Made by a program: the position numbers and the translations under genes
The notes under the pieces: model-generated
The model's input: only the letters and a program-made list of their open reading frames with translations
What the model was told of the DNA's origin: nothing
Database searches by the model: none
Shown here: in pieces, positions 33,235 through 40,548 of the stretch
How the letters are laid out: the number at the start of each line of letters is the position of its first letter
How positions within the stretch are numbered: the stretch's first letter is position 1
Assembly (NCBI GenBank): GCA_033297075.1
Contig: MU858307.1
Span: 1 to 40,548 of the forward strand
Direction of reading: 5' to 3'
DNA from: Rhypophila decipiens
Lineage: Eukaryota; Ascomycota; Sordariomycetes; Sordariales; Naviculisporaceae
DNA: 40,548 nucleotides

Positions 33235-34027
33235 AAGATAGCAAAAGAGGGGGAAGGCATTGCAGAACCAATCACGGGGAACGATAGGAGCTAGCGCATG
33301 TACAAGCGTACCGTGGGAGCGGATTGGTCGACTCTGGTCCGGTGGTACGCTAAGGGGCAGGTTCCGTGAATATGAACATGAGGAGGAATGTATCGGAAGC
33401 AGGATTCCGTACGGGAACAGAAATCTTTTCTGGCACTACCATCAAATATATATAATAGACGATGGTAAGGGCCGACTTGGATTCAGAGAGTTATGATTTT
33501 GCCCCTTGACTATATATGGACATATTGAACTCCAGCTGTAAAACACGTATGGAAATGGCTGTAAGAGAGTCAACAACCCTTATTAGCAATGCGATTTCCT
33601 TCTGCCACGGGCAATTACTAATTCCAGCTTGATGTTTGAAATCAATGAATCATATATCAATAACACACCTCTAAGCTCAGTCAGTCACCTTGATTGTGTT
33701 TATCGTTTGCTGTTGGCTGTTTGTATTTCCTGTATTCTGATTTCCAGCAGCTGAGTATCCTTTTATTCAGGATTTCCCGCCATCAGGTCTCGGCTTTCCG
33801 CCATCCCTCGCTTCAGATTCTTTCATCGCCAGACAAGGTCCAAATAACGGTGTCGTCGAGATAGGTTGTTCGCCCAAGTCAGGATATCGCCGTCTAGGCC
33901 GGTTTTCGACACAGAATCAGCTTCCTCTCCAAGGTCCTTATCACAAAGCAAGTAAGTATGCTACTCCTTTCCTAGAACTGTAGATCTAACCGGCCAGCCC
34001 AGCCCGTCGTCGGTGTCCACCATCAAA
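33235..34027. promoter_or_regulatory. Divergent intergenic region
   Basis: The stretch lies between the oxidoreductase (minus) and the orphan ORF (plus). A TATATATAA run near 33446-33456 could serve as a TATA box. No other element is recognised. Confidence 0.35.
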
Positions 34028-34735
34028 ATGTCATCAATCCGAGCGCCCGAGATATTCCGCCCCCTAGGAACAATCCACGTCTATCTCCTCCCCAACCTCG
34101 AGCATATAGCCATGCCAGAGTGTCTCCGAATTGCCCCGTCTCAACCATTCCGCCAACCAGACGAAGCCGCGCAATGGGCTATTCTCCGAATGGGCCACGT
34201 AACCAACAGCCTCCTGCATTCCGACGGCTACATCGAACGGATAATCCTCTACCTGCCAGGTTGTATCTCCCCGGCAGTATATGAAACCCGCTTGGGCATT
34301 CTCCGCCGGAATATGATCAGCGCACCGCGAATGCTCGGAATGGCTATCGAGCAGGGGGACTGGAATCTCTGCAGACATACAGCTCAAGACCAACTGATCC
34401 CCAGTTGTCTCCAGCTTGTCATGAATGGTGTCTGGAAAGACTCGTTCACCAGGACAGCGGCTGCGTGTGGGTTCCAGACGTGCTAGACTGCGCTGTGGCA
34501 TATCCTTGTTGCTAAGGCATGCATGTTTTGGTCTGCGAGGATTGTGCCTGAGCTACACGCGACGTTCGACGCCGAGTTGAATATTGTCATTGCCGAGTTG
34601 ATTCGCAAGTGTGAGGCTGCTCTTGAGATTGGTCCTGGCAGACAACCACCTGTTGATGTCTTCTTTGATCGTTATCTTGTCAGACTTGCTACCCAGTTTG
34701 TCGTGCATGGTCTAAATGGAGAGACAAATGCCTAG
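34028..34735 (+). CDS. Orphan hypothetical protein
   Basis: I do not recognise this protein. The frame has strongly coding-like codon use, with C or G in most third positions, and starts ATG 34028. A TAG at 34484-34486 would end it, yet the same frame stays open to 34735. A 75-nt intron at 34465-34539 (GTGTGG donor, TTGCTAAGG branch, GCGAG acceptor) removes the TAG and keeps the frame, giving 210 aa. Visible stretches are TIHVYLLPNLEHIAMPECL, YIERIILYLPGCISPAVYE and FDAELNIVIAELIRKCEAAL. There is no signal peptide or clear membrane segment. The alternative is a shorter protein ending at 34486. Confidence 0.5.
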
Positions 34736-35594
34736 ATCTTGTCACATAGTGGAGGTATAGGCTGTTAGTGATTCCAAAGACACCATGAGCTGAACCTAAC
34801 TGGCTTGGTTGACCTCCGGAGAATCAACAGAAATGGATCTATGAGAGCTCAGCCTGAGAACGAGCATACTATCTGCTGCAATAAGACGGGCGCAACGAGG
34901 CTGAGCCTGATTTAGGCGTTGAATTAATGGCGCATTTGTTAGAGAAGGGCAAAACCAGACAAATTCTCATTTGAACTTGGCACATTAATTATCAAGGCTG
35001 CAAGTCAGGGCGGCTGTTTGGCTTGTCGATGATGTCGATTAGGGAGAGGTGATACTAGAAACGTCACGACATCATTGTCCTTGCAAACGGTTTGAGTAGG
35101 ACGGCTCGTATGCTTTGTAACTCTTGTCAGAAATTCGTCTGACTACTTCATATGTCGTGATGCGACTTGGGGAATGGAATCAGCATCTCTCAGTTCTGAT
35201 CTTAGTTATCTTCTTCTTAAACCTCGAGCTGTCTCATTTGACGAGAGAGCGGTATGCGTGGCGAATTGGCAGATGTTTTGACATGTAATTATAACGAAAG
35301 AGGATCAAAGGAAAGTAATTGCTGTTGAAATTTATGTTGTTTGTGATGGATCGACTTGAACCTTTTAGGCTGCAGCTGCATAATCAAATTGCTGCTGCCA
35401 TGAGTGAGGAACCATGACCGGCCTCCTTCCTGACGCAGGCAGCATTCATGGCAAGAGGAACTCAACGTCACTTGCCTTGGTGGGAGCTCAACATTGGTCG
35501 GCCAGTTTGTCTGTGGGGAATAAGATTCTCTCTGGGGTAAGGAAGGAAGCGAGGACCGGCACCTGCACCGACTGCCCCTCCCCCCCTCCAGTGG
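34736..35594. other. Intergenic
   Basis: No gene is recognised. This is moderately AT-rich sequence between the orphan ORF and the U6 promoter. Confidence 0.5.
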
Positions 35595-35602
35595 TATATG
35601 TA
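35595..35602 (+). promoter_or_regulatory. TATA box of the U6 gene
   Basis: TATATGTA starts 30 bp before the inferred U6 5' end, the place and type expected for the RNA polymerase III TATA element of U6 genes. Confidence 0.6.
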
Positions 35603-35624
35603 TTCGAGCGGCAGTCACCCTTTC

Positions 35625-35784
35625 GTCTTCGGACACATGGTCAATGTAGGTTGCGTTTCACTCTTAAAACTCAACTCACAACATTTACTAACATCTATCA
35701 TAGTTATAACAATACAGAGAAGATTAGCATGGCCCCTGCACTAAGGATGACACGCTATTCAAAGAGAAGCAACCAATTTTTTTT
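35625..35784 (+). ncRNA. U6 spliceosomal snRNA with a 58-nt intron
   Basis: Exon 1 (35625-35645) starts with the GUC-UUCG-GAC 5' hairpin and ends GGTCAAT. Exon 2 (35704 to the T run) holds AATACAGAGAAGATTAGC, then ATGGCCCCTGCACTAAGGAT and GACACGC: the ACAGAGA box (35714-35720), the catalytic AGC triad (35726-35728), the internal stem-loop and the 3' tail. It ends in eight Ts (35777-35784), a Pol III terminator. Between the exons, 35646-35703 has GTAGGT at its start, ACTAAC as branch site and CATAG at its end, an mRNA-type intron. Joining the exons gives exactly the spacing of Schizosaccharomyces U6 between GGTCAA and ACAGAG (17 nt). Without splicing the conserved region would be interrupted. 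U6 is the catalytic core RNA of the spliceosome. Confidence 0.93.
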
Positions 35785-35858
35785 CTTTTCTTGTTCTAGT
35801 ATCTGTTACTCTTGGAATAAATTGATTTTTGGCTCGGTGAGGTCGTGCGAAGGCCACT

Positions 35859-35868
35859 GTTCAATCCC
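35859..35868 (+). promoter_or_regulatory. Candidate external B box of the U6 gene
   Basis: GTTCAATCCC matches the TFIIIC B box (GGTTCGANNCC) at most positions and lies about 75 bp after the U6 terminator, as in yeast SNR6, where the B box is downstream. An A-box-like TGGCTCGGTG lies just before it at 35830-35839. Confidence 0.4.
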
Positions 35869-36934
35869 GCAAGTAACACACACGTCTGCGTTTTGCTCTT
35901 GGTTTACTTTCCTGTCATCTGGAAGAAGCCCACCACACAACCCGCATCCTCTGGGCTGAATTGGCTTTGGGTTATGCCTATTATAGCAATTCGCCACACC
36001 TTTTAGAGTTTCGTGTGACTCCCAGCGTGCATGTGGCGGAATACGCTTGAATTCGAAGCCAAACCAGCCCAGAGTATACGGTACACCTACAGAGTATGCC
36101 CCAGTACACCTGCAGAGTATACAGTGGAGTACACCTACGGAGTACTGGTCACGGTACCTTCCGACGGTTTACCCATCACCAACTTGGTCAACAACGCTGC
36201 CAAAATAAAAATAAAACATTGTGATTTCTCGCTGTGGGGGAATTCTCACGACACTGGGCATTGGCATCAAACGGTCCAACTGATCCTTCTACAGGATATG
36301 AATCGAAAATGAGATCGGAGACCAGATAGATTCCAAGTTAAACCAGAATGGGTGGAAGAAAAAGTAATATGGCCCATCAAACGCCGCCTCAGTAACAGAT
36401 GAAACTCGGATTGGGGATCGAGGTGTGCCGGGGCTGGTCCATGTTCAAGATGCCCGATGTTGGGATCGACAAAGCACAGAGATGGATGCCGACAATTTCA
36501 ACAGAGGAATCACAACTGCAGAATCGATAGGGGAGGAGTCGACCACTCTGCCGTTTTTCCTCAGACCTAAGGACTTGCGCGAGCAAAAACTTTGATTCAA
36601 GAGACTTTGGGAATAGGAGAAAATTGCCTATTCTTGTTGGAAGTTTCCTAACCTCGGGCAGCCACCAGATATCGCATCACTTTTACCCCCTTGTCATATA
36701 CCTTTCTCCGAGCGAAAACCACCGAAACATTGAACAACACCTAAAGTTCAGGTTTATAGTGCAATCAGATATTCGAATTGTAATTACCTGGTGGTGTCTG
36801 ATGAGTGGTTTCCTTACCTATATAACGATGCCATTTTCTGGTTCTTTTCATCTCATCCACCAACCTCGTCTTGTCACCAGACAGCATCAGGTTTCCGCAC
36901 CAACCAGCTCCCGAACACTCCACCCCTCAGCTCG
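35869..36934. other. Intergenic upstream of the cysteine-rich gene
   Basis: No gene is recognised apart from the short repeat at 36081. TATA-like CTATATAACG occurs near 36819. Confidence 0.45.
36081..36145. repeat. Three copies of a ~17-bp direct repeat
   Basis: GTACACCTACAGAGTAT recurs with small changes at 36081, 36104 (GTACACCTGCAGAGTAT) and 36129 (GTACACCTACGGAGTAC), with spacings of 23 and 25 bp. The ends GTA and TAC make each unit partly palindromic. Confidence 0.7.
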
Positions 36935-37036
36935 TTTCCTTCAATCTGAATAAAACGCACAATCCTTAGCACATTTTCCTTCGATCTGAGTAAAAACGCA
37001 CCATCCCTCAGCGTTTTTCCCTTCGATCTGAATAAA
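36935..37036 (+). promoter_or_regulatory. Three 40-bp direct repeats in the promoter
   Basis: The core TTTCCTTCRATCTGARTAAA recurs at 36935, 36975 and 37016, spaced 40 and 41 bp, with shared flanks (ACGCAC, CCTCAGC). It lies 450-550 bp before the start codon of the cysteine-rich gene. Confidence 0.65.
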
Positions 37037-37388
37037 CCGCCCCGGTATTGTCCACTGGCCCATGCTTTTCTCCCGTTGCTGCCCCTCTAGCCCAGCCCAC
37101 GGAATTATTTAAGGCCCGGTGGTTCCCAGGTTCTTTCGCACCTCCTACTCTCCTGGATCCCTCACTGCACAGCAGGCTTTTTGCATCCTCCATCTATCCT
37201 GCATCTCTATCTCTCACACCATCATCGCCCCTAACGAACATACACCGTCTATCCTTACATTCACTCTCCTTTTTTGACCTTTTTTGGTCCTCAACATTCC
37301 CCTGGCAAACACCCTCTACAATACGCTTCCCGGATTATCTTCCTTTGCCCGTCCTTCTTTCTACCTTTGGAATCACTCATTCCGTGCG

Positions 37389-37470
37389 GTAAGTCGCCTC
37401 TTTACCTCGCAATCTCTTGCGTTCTTCAAGCCATCTTCGGTCGTACTTGTACTCATCCTTCAGATTTTAG
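37389..37470 (+). other. Probable 5' UTR intron of the cysteine-rich gene
   Basis: Donor GTAAGT and acceptor TTTTAG bound 82 nt that end 12 nt before the start codon at 37483. No cDNA evidence is available. Confidence 0.5.
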
Positions 37471-37482
37471 ACCATTTGAAAG

Positions 37483-38478
37483 ATGTATCAAACCAGAGAA
37501 GCCCATGAGCTGGTCAAGGACCGCGAGGACGAGATCATCGCCCGAGCAAAGGCACAATCCATCGCACGGCACGGCGACGAATCGGGCTGGAAGCTCCACA
37601 TGCTGGCCGAAGTAGCCGATCTTGTTCTCGGAGGTGCACCCGCTTCCCCCCCTGCTCAGCCTAGCACAGCTGGCCCGGCGCCTGTCCCCGAGATGCGGAG
37701 CACCAGCCCCGTGGCCCGCGTTCACGCTGGTAGGTTCAGGCCTCACCACCTTGAAGTCCTCAAGGTCGAAAGAACGATTAGGGAGAGAATTGACCCTCTT
37801 GTGCTGCCTCCTCTCCGTCCTGCTCGCGCTCCGGCTGTTGCTCCTGCTCCTGCTGCTACTCCTGGTCCTGGTCCGGTTCCTCCTTCATCTCCTGGCCCGG
37901 CTGCTACCCCTGGCTCAGCCACTGATTCCGAGTCTGCTGCTGCGCCTGCTGCCAGCCAGGCTCCTACTCCTGGCCCAATGTCTGCTCGTGCGTCTCCAGC
38001 TACGCCTGATGCAACCCAGGCTCCTGCTCCTGTCCCCGGCTCTGCTCTACCAGCCCGGACCCAGCAGGCTCACAAAAAGTCCCTGCTGATTCTGGGCGAG
38101 GGCGCCACCACCCACCCAGACAAAAAATGCATTAAATGCCGACCCGGCAACCACGAATGCATTGTCAACCCCGCCGTCAGCAACGGCAACACCTGCGCCC
38201 GGTGCGCCAAGAACAAGGAGAAATGCTCGCACCAGCAAGTCGCCGAGGGCAGGTTCATCCGCGAGCATGGACGCCCAGCCAGGGATGGTCCCTGCCAGCA
38301 TTGCAAGGACAGGGCAAACTTGGGTATGCCAGCTGAGTGTTACCAGGCGGACCCCACCGACAAGACCCAGGTGAAGTATGGCACTGCCTGCTCGCAGTGC
38401 TGTATCGACGGGACGAAGGACACTTGCTCTGCCAATGAGAGTCAGGGGAAGAGGAAAGAAAAGGCCCGCAAAAGCTAG
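37483..38478 (+). CDS. Cysteine-rich protein with internal Zn2Cys6-like array
   Basis: This is a single exon of 331 aa. Residues 1-50 are mostly charged helix, 51-190 a long Pro/Ala/Thr-rich linker (from about 110 the DNA is a CCT/GCT-type low-complexity run), and 200-331 cysteine-rich and basic. C216, C219, C226, C238, C241 and C248 have the spacing C-x2-C-x6-C-x11-C-x2-C-x6-C, which fits the fungal Zn2Cys6 DNA-binding cluster. A second, looser array follows: C271, C274, C286, C303, C306 and C315. The C-terminus GKRKEKARK could be a nuclear signal. Ordinary Zn2Cys6 regulators carry one cluster near the N-terminus plus a fungal-specific factor domain, absent here. It may be a small DNA-binding protein, but the function is inferred from spacing only. 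Ends in TAG. Confidence 0.85.
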   Translation: MYQTREAHELVKDREDEIIARAKAQSIARHGDESGWKLHMLAEVADLVLGGAPASPPAQPSTAGPAPVPEMRSTSPVARVHAGRFRPHHLEVLKVERTIRERIDPLVLPPLRPARAPAVAPAPAATPGPGPVPPSSPGPAATPGSATDSESAAAPAASQAPTPGPMSARASPATPDATQAPAPVPGSALPARTQQAHKKSLLILGEGATTHPDKKCIKCRPGNHECIVNPAVSNGNTCARCAKNKEKCSHQQVAEGRFIREHGRPARDGPCQHCKDRANLGMPAECYQADPTDKTQVKYGTACSQCCIDGTKDTCSANESQGKRKEKARKS

Positions 38479-40548
38479 GCGGTCTGCTGCGACGGCCTTG
38501 CCGCATCTCTGAATTGTAGCCTCCCTTTTATATCTTGGGAGGTGAAAGTAGGAGAGACTGCTCGGGCTTAGCAAATCATCTATGAGCAGCAGGCTCATTT
38601 CAGCAACAACTACACCAGTATACTCCCACGCTGGATGGAGCGCGTGTCAATCAACACACGCCATGACCAGCAACACCGGGAAAAAACCAAAAAGATGAAG
38701 GAAAGGAACGACCCACCCAGCCACCCTGTACGATTTTACCGTTACATCAGCCTCGTCTGAGCATAGACGTTCCCCTCATGCGGTAGCACAGAACCTTGTC
38801 CTACATCAGCAGTCAGCCCACCGCCGCAACAAAGACCGGGAATCTTGACACGACACGAGATGAGACGGGGACTCGACCTTTTTTCAAGTTAATAAAGGGA
38901 GTGAAAATGGTCTTATCAATGACTGTATGTGGATGTTGTGGCTTCTGGGATGATGGACTTTGTGTGCTGCTGGGGAGATAGACTGTGTGATGTTTATCTG
39001 GCGTAACATGGAGAACGGAACTCACTGCAAGATGAGATAGATTTGGTTCTATTATAGAGGGAGCTGGGCGATAGAGGGGTCTAGACGGGTTGGTCAAGGT
39101 GCAGCGGATTTCCTTTGTTTATTTTAATTTTTGGGCCTTAATAGATGATCCCAACAGTTAAACTTCGTGTTTGTTAGACATGAAGCGGTCGGGGTTTATT
39201 CTTTATCTGCATATGCAGTGGTCTACCGTTATATAGATAATAGATGGCTAATTTGGGGGACGAGCGAATGAAATGAGTGTGATGATGTCTTTAAACTTTT
39301 TTTTTTTTCGTTTGTAGTGAACTGTTGGTACGACAAGTATTTAAAGGCAGACGATTAGACTGGCCTACTGAATGCCTAGTCTAACGTTGTGTTTCTCTTA
39401 AAATGGTGTGAACTGTCTGTCGAATTGTTGCTATTCCGACGTGGAAAGTCCTGCTTATTTGGGCCCCAGTGTGGTGGAGGGTGGAATTCTCTGGTATTTG
39501 TTCCAACATGAACCACAGTGTCGAATTATGTGCCAAAATGATAGATTGATCAGAATGGTTATTAGTCGGGTGACTGAGATGAGGTCAACAGCCATAATCA
39601 CAATCAGTTATATGAAGTGTTTTGGCTGAGAAACCTGCCGGGGAAGACTTGCACGGCATGATACATTACCATGGCGGTTTGAGCAGTAGTGTTCGCCGTG
39701 TTGGATGAATTCACAGTCGGAAATATGTCATTCGAGAAGGTGTGGGGCGTGTTAGATGGCCAAGAAGTAAACTACGAGTGTGCCGACAATCTCATATAAA
39801 GATAATATGACTGCATTTCATGGGAGAAGGCGATGCACTCGCTCAACCACACAAATAACTAATTTCAGTTACTGCGGTCAATGATCCAAGTATAGTCAAT
39901 TAGCGAGAACGACACTATGAAGAATATCATGAAGACCAAGTAATTCTGTGAGCTATGAGTTCACGGATTTTCGCCGGTGAGATGCTTTTTCTGTAGCTAA
40001 GTAAGCAGTGGTGGTAGATGACAACTGCTACCTAATCAAGTGCTATAACCCGGATCGGGATACGAATCATTACTCTTTCATATCTCACAAGGCGAGCAGA
40101 CTGGGACGCAAATATCTATCGAATGCATGTATTTCTATTCGAGTCAGTCACCTATCGTGAGATTCGATGGGTAAAAAATAAACAATTGAACGCCTTGTTA
40201 CATCATACATAATGAATCCATGCCCATGCGCAGCGTGCTCCATCTACACCGGATGAGCAACGCTTTCGGGGGACCAATTCCTGAAAAGCGCAATGTGCTT
40301 TCCGCCTGATAATTGCCTGCCTTATGCTCTTAGGGCATTACTTCCTAAAATGCTGCATGTCATCATGATTCGTTAACCCTTCCATGTCCACGGTGTCGTC
40401 ATGCCTTCACCGTCGTAGAGCCCACCGATTCTGCCCAGGGTGGGCGATCAATCTTTCAATACCCCTGTCAATCCATATCGCTTATCGAGCCATATTTGTC
40501 AATATTGATCAATTCAATATTCAATATGGCCGCACGGACCAACTATCC
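38479..40548. other. Intergenic to the window end
   Basis: I see no gene. A 13-T run lies near 39297-39309, and AATATT-rich short palindromes lie at 40497-40527. Open frames are short and lack motifs. Confidence 0.5.

Noticed and set aside
5110..34486. In-frame TAG codons in three genes, read as UAG reassignment or readthrough
   Set aside because: Intact genes in the window (tyrosinase, cysteine-rich protein) use TAG as a normal stop. The suspect TAGs can be explained by introns or C-to-T decay.
40497..40527. AATATT-rich palindromes near the right edge
   Set aside because: They are short, low-complexity AT sequence with no partner feature, and the window ends there.

Overview
The window looks like chromosomal DNA from a filamentous ascomycete (Pezizomycotina). 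Genes carry short introns of about 50-100 nt with GTAAGT/GTATGT-type donors, CTAAC-type branch sites and CAG/TAG acceptors. They lie far apart, and the families present are typically fungal. All gene models below were spliced by hand from the sequence, without transcripts or database searches. Coordinates of multi-exon genes give the outer span, and exons are listed in the evidence.

Left region (1-7300, mostly minus strand, visibly AT-richer between genes). An intact-looking NLR gene of the HET-NACHT-WD40 (HNWD) heterokaryon-incompatibility class lies at 143-3755, with six nearly identical WD40 repeats. Upstream of it, in the same orientation, is a multi-exon gene of the DUF3435 tyrosine-recombinase family (4548-6901), the family to which 'captains' of giant fungal Starship transposons belong. 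It keeps its catalytic core but has a one-base disruption near the N-terminus and stops or frame loss near the C-terminus. A captain at the edge followed by an NLR is the layout expected of a Starship entered from its 5' end, so the left 7 kb may be a decayed Starship running out of the window.

Middle region (7300-24500). A long gene-poor stretch holds a 337-bp Tc1/mariner (pogo/Fot1-like) miniature element at 9234-9570. It is followed by ordinary plus-strand genes: a LaeA-like SAM methyltransferase (12461-14228), a secreted tyrosinase (15325-16863), a small DUF6699-like protein (19603-20334) and homogentisate 1,2-dioxygenase (21582-23120).

Right region (24500-40548). This holds an RGG-rich gene of unknown function whose model is ambiguous (24529-26030), a repeat-rich patch with an unusual hairpin (26700-28640), a DUF6536-type membrane protein (minus, 28640-30875), a DAO-family FAD oxidoreductase (minus, 31556-33234), an orphan ORF (34028-34735), a U6 snRNA gene interrupted by an mRNA-type intron (35625-35784), and a cysteine-rich protein with an internal Zn2Cys6-spaced array (37483-38478). 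The last 2 kb hold no gene I can support.

The most notable items are the captain-like recombinase next to a hypervariable NLR, the intron inside U6, the hairpin at 27507-27599, and the Zn2Cys6-like protein.
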